From contig DASZQR010000010.1 of the NCBI GenBank assembly GCA_035549555.1, forward strand, positions 1-64,000: a DNA stretch of 64,000 nt, written 5' to 3'. Made by a program: the position numbers and the translations under genes. This document shows, piece by piece, positions 55,204 to 63,353 of this stretch. Source of the stretch: Patescibacteria group bacterium (lineage in GTDB: Bacteria > Patescibacteriota > Microgenomatia > UBA8517). Position 1 is the first letter of the stretch, and the number at the start of each line of letters is the position of its first letter. Under the pieces are notes generated by a model that saw nothing but the letters and a program-made list of their open reading frames with translations, did no database searches and was not told the DNA's origin.

Positions 55204-55212
55204 TGTTATAAT
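55204..55212 (+). promoter_or_regulatory. Extended -10 box of the WecG/TagA gene
   Basis: TGTTATAAT at 55204-55212; the start near 55219 leaves a leader of about 6 nt before the ATG at 55225. Confidence 0.6.
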
Positions 55213-55224
55213 TACAACATCACT

Positions 55225-55965
55225 ATGAAAAACACTAAAACTTATAGTAAATTTACCAAAATATTAGGAATAAAGGTGAATAGCAATCAAAAAAACGAAT
55301 TGCTGGAAGAAATATCATTAAAATTAAAATCTAAATCCAAATTCACCATTTTTACTCCTAACCCGGAAATAATCTTGGAAGCTTGCAACGATTTAAAGCT
55401 CAAAGAAATTTTGAACAAGTCTGATTTCAATCTTCCTGATGGAAATGGTTTAAAAATTGCAGACCCAAAGCTGGAGATTATAAAAGGTAGAGAATTTATG
55501 CTTGATCTTTTCAAATTAGGAAATGATAAAAAACTAAAAATTTACTTGTTGGGATCAACAAAAGATGTGAATACTAAAAGTTTAAATAAAATTAAAAAAG
55601 AATTTCCAAACATAAAAGCAAAAGGGGAAAGTAATATTTCTGTTACAAAAGGTAATATTAATTTACCTTTTGATATATTAAAAAACATAAATTTATTTAA
55701 ACCAGATATATTGTTTGTTGCCTTAGGTGCTCCAAAACAAGAGTACTTGATCAATAAATATAGAAATGAAATTAATGCAAAATGTTTTATGGCAATAGGC
55801 GGAAGTCTCGATTATTTTAGCGGACAAGTCAGGCAAGTGCCAGATTTTTTTACTAAATTTAGCCTCGAATGGTTATGGAGATTGATCCAGGAGCCGAAGC
55901 GCGCAGGAAGAATTTTTAATGCAGTAATTGTTTTTCCGTTGAAAGTAATTCTTTCGGATAGCTAA
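55225..55965 (+). CDS. WecG/TagA/CpsF family glycosyltransferase
   Basis: Transfers a sugar such as N-acetylmannosamine(uronic acid) onto a lipid-linked intermediate in wall or surface glycan synthesis. Seen: 'FTIFTPNPEIILEACNDLKL' with 'FNLPDGNGLKIA', 'IYLLGSTKDV', 'PDILFVALGAPKQEYLINKY', 'MAIGGSLDYFSGQVRQVPDF' and 'LEWLWRLIQEPKRAGRI', all family hallmarks. Length 246 is normal. Substrate cannot be told from sequence. Its 3' end overlaps the convergent HAD gene by 50 nt. Confidence 0.93.
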   Translation: MKNTKTYSKFTKILGIKVNSNQKNELLEEISLKLKSKSKFTIFTPNPEIILEACNDLKLKEILNKSDFNLPDGNGLKIADPKLEIIKGREFMLDLFKLGNDKKLKIYLLGSTKDVNTKSLNKIKKEFPNIKAKGESNISVTKGNINLPFDILKNINLFKPDILFVALGAPKQEYLINKYRNEINAKCFMAIGGSLDYFSGQVRQVPDFFTKFSLEWLWRLIQEPKRAGRIFNAVIVFPLKVILSDS

Positions 55966-56536
55966 TCAAGAAGTTTGGAGCGTATTCGCGAAGCAATTTC
56001 TTACTCTCAAAACCCCAGGAAACTGAAATACAATTTAAATTTATATCATGCGCAGCTTTAATATCTCGAATTTCATCTCCTATATAAACAGTTTCACTAG
56101 CCTTTAAATCATATTTTTGCATTGCAGATTTAATTTTTTTGGATTTATCAAACAGGGAAGTGGAAGAGTAAATAAATTTAAAATATGAGGCCAAATTATT
56201 ATTTTTTAAGAATCTTTCAATGTTTTTTGATGAATTTGAACTAACTATTCCAAGATTATTTTTTTCAGACAGCTTCTTCAAAACCTCAGGCAAGCCTTCA
56301 TAACTTTTCATTTCATTTATGTGTTTTGATAATTCCTGTCTACCTTTTAAAACATAAAGTAATACCTGCAACTTATTAAAATGGTATTCATTAATTAATG
56401 CTTCGATACCTTTTGTTCTAAAATTTTCTTTAGTTATTTGTGGCCTATTTAACTTTTTTGCGTATGCGTTTAATATGCCAATTGTAATATCTAGCGAATC
56501 ACAAATTGTCCCATCAAAATCAAAAATGAAGTTCAT
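55916..56536 (-). CDS. HAD-superfamily phosphatase
   Basis: Phosphoglycolate-phosphatase-like hydrolase of 206 residues: 'FIFDFDGTICDS' (nucleophile Asp and acid Asp), 'GIVSSNSSKNI' (motif II), Lys in 'FDKSKKIKSAM', and 'VYIGDEIRDIKAAHDINLNC' (motif IV) are present, with a helical cap between about residues 15 and 85. Small phosphorylated metabolites are the likely substrate. Starts 2 nt after the NUDIX gene on the same strand, so both form a possible nucleotide-housekeeping pair. Confidence 0.92.
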   Translation of the reverse strand: MNFIFDFDGTICDSLDITIGILNAYAKKLNRPQITKENFRTKGIEALINEYHFNKLQVLLYVLKGRQELSKHINEMKSYEGLPEVLKKLSEKNNLGIVSSNSSKNIERFLKNNNLASYFKFIYSSTSLFDKSKKIKSAMQKYDLKASETVYIGDEIRDIKAAHDINLNCISVSWGFESKKLLREYAPNFLISYPKELLSTEKQLLH

Positions 56537-56538
56537 AA

Positions 56539-56979
56539 CTATTTTACAGTATATATTTTAAATAAATTGTTTTTCGAAGGTTTTTGTTCGAATGAAAGTA
56601 AAATTGGTTCTTTTAAAAACTCTTTTCTAAACTCATATTTATTTTTCAATAAATCTTGTTTACTTGCCCAAATGTATTCAGATACCTCTTCTTTCTGTAG
56701 ATTTATTTTGGATAAATCTTTGGCTTTAGCTAAATAAAAAACATATAAATAATCTTTTGCATGATAGTTAAAATATCCAACTTGTATAATTCCTAAAAGT
56801 TCCACATCTAGATTTGTTTCTTCTTTAGCTTCACGAATAGCTGTTTCTTCTGTTGTTTCGTTTGCTTCACCGTGTCCAGCTGGTGGACCCCATTTATCAT
56901 TTTGATCGCCGCCGCCTACGTTTTTTAAGAGTAAAACCTTATTATTTTTAAATATGGCAACACCAGCTAAAAGTTGCAT
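56539..56979 (-). CDS. NUDIX hydrolase
   Basis: 146 residues with the NUDIX box GHGEANETTEETAIREAKEE (G-x5-E-x7-R-E-x2-E-E) and a preceding 'GPPAGHGE'. It probably hydrolyses damaged or excess nucleoside di- or triphosphates. The glycine late in the box is Asn. A leaderless-type -10 box lies 6 nt before the ATG, and the gene is divergent from uppS. Confidence 0.93.
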   Translation of the reverse strand: MQLLAGVAIFKNNKVLLLKNVGGGDQNDKWGPPAGHGEANETTEETAIREAKEETNLDVELLGIIQVGYFNYHAKDYLYVFYLAKAKDLSKINLQKEEVSEYIWASKQDLLKNKYEFRKEFLKEPILLSFEQKPSKNNLFKIYTVK

Positions 56980-56985
56980 TTTAAA

Positions 56986-56994
56986 ATTATAACA
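56986..56994 (-). promoter_or_regulatory. Extended -10 box of the NUDIX gene (leaderless)
   Basis: TGTTATAAT on the minus strand (TATAAT at 56991-56986), then exactly 6 nt (TTTAAA), then ATG at 56979. Confidence 0.7.
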
Positions 56995-57005
56995 TGGACA
57001 TGCTG

Positions 57006-57014
57006 TGATATAAT
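57006..57014 (+). promoter_or_regulatory. Extended -10 box of uppS (leaderless)
   Basis: TGATATAAT, then 7 nt, then ATG at 57022. It lies 11 nt from the opposing NUDIX box, so polymerases at the two sites would collide or exclude each other. Confidence 0.7.
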
Positions 57015-57021
57015 TATTTCC

Positions 57022-58260
57022 ATGCCCAAGAAGATGGCTGATTCAAGAATCAATCTCCCAAAAGGAACTTTAGTTCCAAACCACATTGCCATTGTTCCAG
57101 ACGGCAATCGTCGCTGGGCTCGCGCTCGGGGATTGTACACTCTTGAAGGTCATAAAAAAGGTTTTGATACTGTTTTAAAGCTTGCTCGAGCTTCGCGCCA
57201 GCTGGGAGTTCACACTTTTACTATTTGGGGTTTTTCAACAGAAAATTGGGATCGCACTCCAAAAGAAATTGCTTATTTAATGAAGCTTTATGAAAGATTG
57301 ATAGACCAATATTTAAAAGAAGCAATGGAGGAAGACGTTAGAATAATTCATTTAGGAAGAAAAGACCGTTTACCAAAGCCTTTAGTTAAAAAAATAGTGC
57401 AGGCGGAAGAAATAACCAAAGATAACAAAACTTTTATTGGCAATATAGCTCTTGATCATGGAGGATATGATGACATTATTCGTGCAACCCAAAATATGAT
57501 TAAAGATAATCTCAAACCTGAAGATATATCTAAAGAAACATTTGAAAAATACTTAGATACAAAAGGACAGCCCTATCCTTACGTTGATCTATTAATTAGA
57601 ACTTCAGGAGAACAAAGAACAAGCGGTTTGCTTTTGTGGCAATCCGCATATGCAGAAACTTATTGGGAAGCAGATCATTTGCCAGACTTTACTCCAGAAA
57701 AACTTCGCGATGCAATTTTAGATTATTCAAGGCGTCGAAGAAGGTTTGGGGGGAACGATAAAGAAGATCATTTAAGATTTCGTCCTGAAGTTGCAGCCAA
57801 ATTCGAAATCAATTGGTGGAGATTAAAAAATATTCCAGAAGGAAAAAAGTTTAGTGAATATGCTTATGAACATATTAAAGAACAATTTGGATTATCAACT
57901 AAGCTTGCAAAAGAAGCAGCAATTTACATGATCGGAGCAGTTGCAGAAGGAGATCAAAAAGATTGGAAAAAGGCAGGAATTAAATTAGCAAAATTCTATA
58001 AACTCATAAAAGATGAAGTCAAATTAGCTTTTGAGCCAACAATTGTTGCATCTCTTGAAATAAAATCCTGGCAGAATAAAGCAGATGAAGAAGCACAAAC
58101 TGATTTATTGGCAGAAACATATCGCATTTCGGAATTTCAGGCCAAAAAAGCTGCACATCTGCGTGTATTAGCTGAAAACCAAAGACAAGTCGGCAACTGG
58201 GATCTTGCCCAAGAATATTTAGTTAAATATTATAAGGCACTCAAAGACCGCGTTGCATAA
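57022..58260 (+). CDS. uppS: Undecaprenyl diphosphate synthase with C-terminal helical extension
   Basis: Makes the C55 lipid carrier for wall and glycan synthesis. Seen: 'HIAIVPDGNRRWARARG' (catalytic Asp), 'FTIWGFSTENWDRTPKEI', 'DLLIRTSGEQRTSGLLLWQS' and 'AYAETYWEADHLPDFTPEKL'. The enzyme part ends near residue 245 with 'YSRRRRRFGGND'. A further 165 residues follow, predicted helical and highly charged, in two related parts ('FGLSTKLAKEAAIYMIGAVA...DQKDWKKAGIKLAKFYK' and 'YRISEFQAKKAAHLRVLAEN...GNWDLAQEYLVKYYK'), of unknown role. Total 412 residues against about 250 for the family. The start is fixed by the promoter; an in-frame ATG at 56974 lies upstream of the -10 box. Confidence 0.93.
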   Translation: MPKKMADSRINLPKGTLVPNHIAIVPDGNRRWARARGLYTLEGHKKGFDTVLKLARASRQLGVHTFTIWGFSTENWDRTPKEIAYLMKLYERLIDQYLKEAMEEDVRIIHLGRKDRLPKPLVKKIVQAEEITKDNKTFIGNIALDHGGYDDIIRATQNMIKDNLKPEDISKETFEKYLDTKGQPYPYVDLLIRTSGEQRTSGLLLWQSAYAETYWEADHLPDFTPEKLRDAILDYSRRRRRFGGNDKEDHLRFRPEVAAKFEINWWRLKNIPEGKKFSEYAYEHIKEQFGLSTKLAKEAAIYMIGAVAEGDQKDWKKAGIKLAKFYKLIKDEVKLAFEPTIVASLEIKSWQNKADEEAQTDLLAETYRISEFQAKKAAHLRVLAENQRQVGNWDLAQEYLVKYYKALKDRVA

Positions 58261-58264
58261 ACTG

Positions 58265-59101
58265 CTAAGCTTTCGTATAAAAAACACCTCTTCCTTTTCC
58301 ATGAGCCAAAAGAAGTCCCAATTTATATAATCTTGCCATATCGCGCGAAGCCGTAACTTGTGAGATTTTGAAGATTTTTTGTATCTCTTTATTCCTCAAT
58401 CTTTTATTTGGCTCTTCGAAAAGTTCCAGTATTTTCTGCTGTCTTACACTTAGCCTCCAAAAGTCATGAAAACTATTAATGTTATCGGTCATCTTTTTAG
58501 TTTCGTCATATTTTTTCTCTAAAGATTTCATTAAAGCATATGCAAAATATTCCAAAAATGCAGTCCTGTTGTTTTGTGACATTCTCAGAAATTTTCTGTA
58601 TGTGACTAGATCTGCATTGTAAAAATCCTCTATATTAACTAAACCGCGTATGTCATAACCGTATTTATAAAGCATGAAATAAGACATCATTCTTGCCACT
58701 TTCTCGCTGACATCCCCAAAAGGGTTAAGATTAATAATTTCAGCTTGTATGAGTGCTGCCTGAATAACCGGATGATCGTTTGAACTTTCAAAATACTTTA
58801 AAAATTCATTTAGCTTCTTTTCTGTGAATTCTATCATGCCCGATGTTGGACCGAATCTTTTTTCGGAAACAAGTTCGTATACTTTTTTAACGGTGACAAT
58901 ATCAATATTTTTTGCAGTTACATACCAATTTTGTTTTATATAATCAAATATCTCTTTGTCGCCTCGAGCTTCTGCGGTTTTCCATCTAAGAATTATTTCA
59001 TCGTTTACTGGCAGGGGATAAATAAGTATTTTAACGCGCAAATCATGAATTGTTTTTAAATAACCTTTTAAATTGTCAGTTATTGCATAAGACAATATCA
59101 T
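58265..59101 (-). CDS. Fic-like protein with degenerate active site and winged helix
   Basis: 278 residues. Residues about 60-200 follow the Fic fold, but the AMP-transfer motif HPFxxGNGRxxR reads 'LNPFGDVSEKVARMMSYF': the catalytic His is Asn and the GNGR anion hole is lost. Residues about 215-278 form a winged helix ('RQQKILELFEEPNKRLRNKE', 'SQVTASRDMARLYKLGLL', 'GKGRGVFYTKA'), as in many Fic proteins with a regulator domain. It is therefore probably a non-enzymatic, DNA-binding descendant of Fic proteins. A GATAAT sequence lies 9 nt upstream of the ATG. Its 3' end is 4 nt from the convergent uppS end. Confidence 0.82.
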   Translation of the reverse strand: MILSYAITDNLKGYLKTIHDLRVKILIYPLPVNDEIILRWKTAEARGDKEIFDYIKQNWYVTAKNIDIVTVKKVYELVSEKRFGPTSGMIEFTEKKLNEFLKYFESSNDHPVIQAALIQAEIINLNPFGDVSEKVARMMSYFMLYKYGYDIRGLVNIEDFYNADLVTYRKFLRMSQNNRTAFLEYFAYALMKSLEKKYDETKKMTDNINSFHDFWRLSVRQQKILELFEEPNKRLRNKEIQKIFKISQVTASRDMARLYKLGLLLAHGKGRGVFYTKA

Positions 59102-59220
59102 TAATTAATTATTATCTTTACTTTTTTCTCTGTCAAATACAAAAAAGTCATTTTTGATAAGATTAAGATAAGATTATTTATACCCTTGACAAACAAAATT
59201 AAATATAATCATACTGTTAT

Positions 59221-59457
59221 ATGAGGGGAAAAAGAAAGGCTGCTCTACCGGTATAAAGACATAACGCGAAAAAGTTCCTGTATCTGGAAAACTTGATACA
59301 AGAGGCAAATTTATCTTTGCTTAAAGAAAAATATAATATACGTCAGATGTATTTAGTTTATTCCAGATATAAGGAAAATTATTTTTTACGTCTTAACACC
59401 CAGAGAGTTGTAAGCATTCCAACTCCTCCTAGTAGTATTACAAACAAAAATACGTAA
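59221..59457 (+). pseudogene. Possible small gene broken by an in-frame stop
   Basis: ATG 59221 opens MRGKRKAALPV and meets TAA at 59254. The same frame then stays open for 66 codons ('RHNAKKFLYLENLIQEANLS', 'KEKYNIRQMYLVYSRYKEN') to TAA at 59455, the last third being antisense to the VTT gene. TATAAT (59204-59209) lies 11 nt upstream. One base change would restore it. No family recognised. The rest of 59102-59378 shows no other feature. Confidence 0.3.
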
Positions 59458-60053
59458 GAGATTCTAAATCTAGATGTTTGTAACGCATTTCCTATAAAAG
59501 TAAAAAGTATTACTTCTGGGATGCAACCGAGTAGAGTAGCAATTAGAAAACTCTTGAAGTTCATTTCAGTGAGCCCAGCTAAAAAACTCACCATATTAAA
59601 TGGTGCACCAATTGTTGCCCGCAATGTCAGAACTGCCACGGAGCCGTTTTTGTTAATATATTTTTTATAAGACGTGAAAATCTTGTTATCCAAAATTTTT
59701 CTAAAAAACTTTCTTCCTAAAATTCTCGCTAAATAAAAGGCAATTGAAGAAGAAATAATTTGTGCCAAATAATTAATAATCATTCCGGGAATAAAACCAA
59801 AAATCAGTCCGCAAACAATTTCCACAAGCGGTACTGGTATGGGAAGGGGAGGAACAAGTGTACTAATTAGAACTAAAACAATAATTGCCACTGCAGAAAA
59901 GCTTCCATAAGATTTGATATTATTTTGCAACTCTCGCAATTCTCTTCGATTAAACACATGATGCCTGTTCAAATACCAAATAGAAATAGTTGTGAATATT
60001 AAAATAGCCACAATAATAATTGCTTTCTTGTGTTTTTGTAAAAATTGCAACAT
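59379..60053 (-). CDS. VTT-domain (TVP38/TMEM64, DedA-like) membrane protein
   Basis: 225 residues with about six membrane segments and the VTT core 'LVEIVCGLIFGFIPGMIINY', 'YLARILGRKFFRK', 'LRATIGAPFNMVSFLAGLT' and 'IPEVILFTFIGNAL'. The family moves lipids or is linked to lipid scrambling; in bacteria DedA-like members recycle undecaprenyl phosphate, which would suit the uppS gene close by. ATG 60053 is chosen because TGTTACAAT ends 6 nt upstream; the frame is open to 60098. Confidence 0.9.
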   Translation of the reverse strand: MLQFLQKHKKAIIIVAILIFTTISIWYLNRHHVFNRRELRELQNNIKSYGSFSAVAIIVLVLISTLVPPLPIPVPLVEIVCGLIFGFIPGMIINYLAQIISSSIAFYLARILGRKFFRKILDNKIFTSYKKYINKNGSVAVLTLRATIGAPFNMVSFLAGLTEMNFKSFLIATLLGCIPEVILFTFIGNALQTSRFRISYVFLFVILLGGVGMLTTLWVLRRKK

Positions 60054-60059
60054 AAATTG

Positions 60060-60068
60060 ATTGTAACA
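60060..60068 (-). promoter_or_regulatory. Extended -10 box of the VTT gene (leaderless)
   Basis: TGTTACAAT on the minus strand (TACAAT at 60065-60060), exactly 6 nt before the ATG at 60053. Confidence 0.65.
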
Positions 60069-60082
60069 ATTAAATTTGCCCA

Positions 60083-60112
60083 TTGACAGTCCTTGCACTC
60101 CTTAGTTATAGT
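60083..60112 (+). promoter_or_regulatory. Promoter of the small HTH gene
   Basis: TTGACA (60083-60088), 18-nt spacer, TATAGT (60107-60112); the start near 60119 gives a leader of about 36 nt with an AGGGA sequence (60140-60144). Confidence 0.5.
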
Positions 60113-60154
60113 CTGATTAACTAAGATAATACTTAGGCAGGGAATACTATAAAA

Positions 60155-60370
60155 ATGGATCAAACTACAAAGAAGAAAATCAAGTTAGAAGACCTTCCAG
60201 ATCTTTTAACAGTAAGAGAAGTTGCAGATCTACTAAGAGTTTCAGTTTTAACCATCAAAAGATGGGGAAAACGCGGCAAATTAACACCAATCCGAATAAA
60301 TTCTCGCGGTGATCGTCGCTATAAAAAAGAAGCAGTCCTCTGGATGCTAGGAATGACAAATAAAGAATAG
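60155..60370 (+). CDS. Small MerR/excisionase-type HTH protein
   Basis: 71 residues, almost only a winged HTH: 'LLTVREVADLLRVSVLTIKR' followed by 'WGKRGKLTPIRINSRGDRRY'. It belongs to the same superfamily as the HTH at the N-terminus of the giant fibre but lacks the dimerisation or effector part of true MerR. It is likely a DNA-binding regulator or nucleoid accessory factor. The stop codon (TAG at 60368-60370) abuts the -10 box of the next gene. Confidence 0.88.
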   Translation: MDQTTKKKIKLEDLPDLLTVREVADLLRVSVLTIKRWGKRGKLTPIRINSRGDRRYKKEAVLWMLGMTNKE

Positions 60371-60376
60371 TATAAT
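60371..60376 (+). promoter_or_regulatory. -10 box of the 7TM gene (leaderless)
   Basis: TATAAT directly after the stop codon of the HTH gene, then exactly 6 nt, then ATG at 60383. Confidence 0.7.
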
Positions 60377-60382
60377 ATATGC

Positions 60383-61192
60383 ATGAAGAATTTCCTGCTA
60401 ATTCTTGTTGCAGCAACTTTTCTTGGTTTCCTTTTGGGCCTTTTTGTTTTTGATTTTCCTGCAATTCAATCCTTTCAATCGCAAAATGTTAATCTTGATT
60501 CCGTTCTAAAAAGTCAGCAGCTTGGTAATGTTTGGCTTAATCCAATTAAATATGTAATTCACGGCGCTGTTGTAAGCGGAGTTTCGGCAAAAACAGTTTC
60601 TCTTCTTCTATTATTAACTGTTGTCACCGCTTTTATTGCTGGTGTTAGACATCTTCTTGGAGTTCGTTCCTTTGGAATTTTCTTACCAGCAGCTTTATCG
60701 GTTGTGTTCGTAACTATTGGCCCTCTTTTTGGAATTGGTTTATTTTTATTAATAATTGGTATCGCAAGTATTGTTCGTTTTGCTCTTCGCAAATTAAAAA
60801 TTCATCTTCAGTATCTTCCTCGTATGTCTTTTATTCTATGGGGAGTTGTTGTTTGTGTGCTTCTTGTTTTATTTTTAGCTCCAGTTTTTGGAGGCATTGA
60901 TTTTGAGAATATCTCCGTTTTGCCTCTTTTTATTTTGATTTTGCTTGCAGAAGATTTTATAAGAGTTCAGCTTGGAAAGTCAGTCAAAACAGCTATCAAT
61001 TTAACTACAGAAACTTTGATTTTGGCTTTTGTAAGTTTTTTAATTTTATCTTTTGCCCCTTTTGAAAGATTTGCAATTCTAAATCCGGAAATTCTTCTTG
61101 TAGGTGTTGCAATTTTTGATTTTATTTTAGGAAAATATGTCGGTCTTCGTTTTATAGAATTCTGGAGATTTAGAAAATTAATCAGAAGCTAA
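60383..61192 (+). CDS. 7TM membrane protein of the transglutaminase-like/ATP-grasp cluster
   Basis: 269 residues: a signal-anchor-like N-terminus (about 5-25), a short extracellular segment, then about seven membrane helices ('TVSLLLLLTVVTAFIAGVRH', 'GVRSFGIFLPAALSVVF', 'ILLAEDFIRVQLGKSVKTAI'). The motif RHLLGVRSFGIFLPAAL resembles the 7TM proteins usually fused to an inactive transglutaminase domain, known to occur beside alpha-L-glutamate-ligase-like ATP-grasp genes and RimB-like proteases. Here the periplasmic transglutaminase part is reduced to a short loop. The next gene starts at its stop codon. Confidence 0.8.
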   Translation: MKNFLLILVAATFLGFLLGLFVFDFPAIQSFQSQNVNLDSVLKSQQLGNVWLNPIKYVIHGAVVSGVSAKTVSLLLLLTVVTAFIAGVRHLLGVRSFGIFLPAALSVVFVTIGPLFGIGLFLLIIGIASIVRFALRKLKIHLQYLPRMSFILWGVVVCVLLVLFLAPVFGGIDFENISVLPLFILILLAEDFIRVQLGKSVKTAINLTTETLILAFVSFLILSFAPFERFAILNPEILLVGVAIFDFILGKYVGLRFIEFWRFRKLIRS

Positions 61193-62484
61193 TGAAAGTC
61201 TCATCAATTTTAGGGCTAAATGCCCGTTCTCAATTATATTTAACTCCGCTTAATTCACCAAAAGCGAGAAGAATTGCTGACTCAAAACTGCAAATGGCAA
61301 AGACTCTTAAAAAAGCAGATATTCCGACCCCGGATGTTTACAAAAAATTTCGTGATGCAAAGGAAGTTTTTGATTTCGATTGGAAAACTCTTCCAGATAG
61401 TTTTGCATTAAAGCCCAGCCGCGGCTTTGGAGGTGAGGGAATTATTGTTGTTAAAAAAAGAATAAAGCCAGACGTTTGGCTTACAACTCAGCGTGAAGAA
61501 ATTACAGATGCGGATTTAAAACTTCATACGCTTGATATTTTAGAGGGCGCATATAGTTTAAAAAACGAGCCTGATGTTGCTTTTGTTCAGGAATATGTCG
61601 GAAGAAATAAAAGTTTCAGAAGATTTTCATATCGCGGAACTCCTGATATTCGCGTAATTGTCTTTAATAAAATTCCTGTAATGGCAATGCTCCGTCTTCC
61701 CACAAAAGAGTCTGGGGGTCATGCAAATCTTCACCAAGGAGCAATTGGAGTAGGAGTTGATATAGCAACAGGAATTACTACAAAAGCAATTTGGCATGGA
61801 GAATTAATAAAATTTAAACCGGAAACAAATCACAAGCTTCACGGAATAAAAATTCCCGACTGGACAAAAGTTTTGGAAATAGCTGTAAAAACTGCAATTG
61901 TTTCAGGATTAGGCTTTGCAGGAGTTGATATGGTTATTGATCCTGAAAAAGGCCCAATGGTTTTGGAATTAAACGCCCGGCCTGGTCTTCAAATTCAGTT
62001 AGCCAATATGGCAGGCCTCAAAAAAAGATTAGATAGAGTAGAAGATTTGGATGTTCGCGACGAAAAGCATGGTGTAAATATAGCCAAAGCTCTTTTTGCT
62101 GAAAGGTTTGCAGATCGCGTTGCCGCAAAAGATGGTATTTTAACGATTGGGGCGTCTGAGGAAATTAAAGTAAGAGATGCAAATGGCCACTGGATTAAAG
62201 TTTTAGCGAAAGTAGATACTGGAGCATGGAGTAGTTCAATTGACAGAGAATTTGCCAAAAAATTAGGACTTTTAGAGAAAGAAAAAATCTTATTTTATCG
62301 AAGAAAATTAAGTGCTTTAGGAGAAAACAATTGGCCTGTTATTAATGTATCATTAAGATTGGCAGGAAAAAGAATAAAAACAACAATGGGGGTTTCCGAT
62401 CGCAGCAAATTGACTTTTAAAGTTTTAATTGGTAGAACAGATCTGCAGGGCTTTTTAGTAAAACCATGGATTGAAAAAAGATGA
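61192..62484 (+). CDS. ATP-grasp ligase fused to a RimB-like retropepsin domain
   Basis: 430 residues. Residues about 1-310: ATP-grasp ligase of the alpha-L-glutamate-ligase-like (sugar-transfer-associated) type: 'LKPSRGFGGEGIIVVKK', 'VAFVQEYVG', 'IRVIVFNKIPVMAMLRLPTK', 'GFAGVDMVIDPEKGPMVLEL' and 'NARPGLQIQLANMAGLKKR'. Residues about 325-430: retropepsin-like aspartate protease (PF05618-type, formerly called ATP-dependent zinc protease) with the catalytic 'AKVDTGAWSSSI' and 'FKVLIGRTDLQGFLVKP'. The two activities are usually separate genes; the fusion implies that joining and cutting of amino acid tails are coupled. Overlaps both neighbours by 1-4 nt. Confidence 0.88.
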   Translation: MKVSSILGLNARSQLYLTPLNSPKARRIADSKLQMAKTLKKADIPTPDVYKKFRDAKEVFDFDWKTLPDSFALKPSRGFGGEGIIVVKKRIKPDVWLTTQREEITDADLKLHTLDILEGAYSLKNEPDVAFVQEYVGRNKSFRRFSYRGTPDIRVIVFNKIPVMAMLRLPTKESGGHANLHQGAIGVGVDIATGITTKAIWHGELIKFKPETNHKLHGIKIPDWTKVLEIAVKTAIVSGLGFAGVDMVIDPEKGPMVLELNARPGLQIQLANMAGLKKRLDRVEDLDVRDEKHGVNIAKALFAERFADRVAAKDGILTIGASEEIKVRDANGHWIKVLAKVDTGAWSSSIDREFAKKLGLLEKEKILFYRRKLSALGENNWPVINVSLRLAGKRIKTTMGVSDRSKLTFKVLIGRTDLQGFLVKPWIEKR

Positions 62485-63350
62485 AAATAACTTTAATTAC
62501 ATCAGCGGCAAGTTTGGATGAAGTAAGAAGGATCAAAGAAGAATCGCTTGCTCTTGGTCACGAATTTAAATTAATCGATTTTAGTTCTTTCAAATTTTTT
62601 AAAAAAGGTCACGAATTTTCCTTTAGTCCGGAAATTCCGGATTCAGATCTTGTAATTATTCGCGGGCTATTCTCTACAATGAAATCTCTTGAATCTTTAA
62701 AAGACTATCTTGGCTATAGAAGAGCAAAAATATTTGACAATAATCTTTTTGCTCAAAAATACTCAATGAATAAGTCATATGATATTTTGAAATTAATACT
62801 TCATAAAATTCCTGTCCCAGACACATTCAGTACTCGCGAATACAAAGATTTATATAGATTGGGTGATAAATTGGGTTTTCCGCTTGTTATGAAATCCTCA
62901 AGAGCTGGCAAAGGTGGAAAGGTGTGGCTTGTAAAAGACAATAGCGAATTTGTAAATTTTATAAATAAATTTGACCGCGAAAATTATCCTGCAAAAAATA
63001 TTCTTGTTCAAGGTTTTATTGACTATAAATACGATTTAAGAATTTTAGTAATTGGAGAAAAAATGTATTGTATGAGAAGAATTCCAAGAGCAGGGGATTT
63101 TAGAGCAAACTTTTCCTTGGGCGGCTCTGTTGAGCTGTTCCCTCTAACTCCTGAATTAAAGAAACTAGCAAAAGATGCAATGGATGCAATTGGCCTTGAA
63201 GTAGCGGGAGTTGATGTATTAATAGATAAAGACAATAAAAACTATATTTTGGAGGTCAATCACACTCCTGGGATGGTTGGAATGGAAAAGGCAACTGGAG
63301 AAAATATAACCAAAATATATTTAAATTATGCAATTAAAAACGCCCGCTAA
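62481..63350 (+). CDS. RimK-like ATP-grasp ligase
   Basis: 289 residues: 'LVIIRGLFSTMKSLESL' N-terminal preATP-grasp, 'GFPLVMKSSRAGKGGKVWLV' (glycine loop), 'YDLRILVIGEKMYCMRR', 'DFRANFSLGGSVELFPLTPE' and 'LEVAGVDVLIDKDNKNYILE' followed by VNHTPG (metal ligands). It adds amino acids, often Glu, to a carboxylate on a protein or small molecule; acceptor unknown. Overlaps the fusion gene by 4 nt (ATGA). Confidence 0.92.
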   Translation: MKITLITSAASLDEVRRIKEESLALGHEFKLIDFSSFKFFKKGHEFSFSPEIPDSDLVIIRGLFSTMKSLESLKDYLGYRRAKIFDNNLFAQKYSMNKSYDILKLILHKIPVPDTFSTREYKDLYRLGDKLGFPLVMKSSRAGKGGKVWLVKDNSEFVNFINKFDRENYPAKNILVQGFIDYKYDLRILVIGEKMYCMRRIPRAGDFRANFSLGGSVELFPLTPELKKLAKDAMDAIGLEVAGVDVLIDKDNKNYILEVNHTPGMVGMEKATGENITKIYLNYAIKNAR

Positions 63351-63353
63351 CTT

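Noticed and set aside
60383-61192. 7TM protein as the missing ATP synthase subunit a
   Set aside because: Subunit a has a conserved Arg in its fifth helix and characteristic Asn/Gln motifs not seen here; the RHLLGVRSFG motif and neighbours fit the 7TM/ATP-grasp cluster instead.
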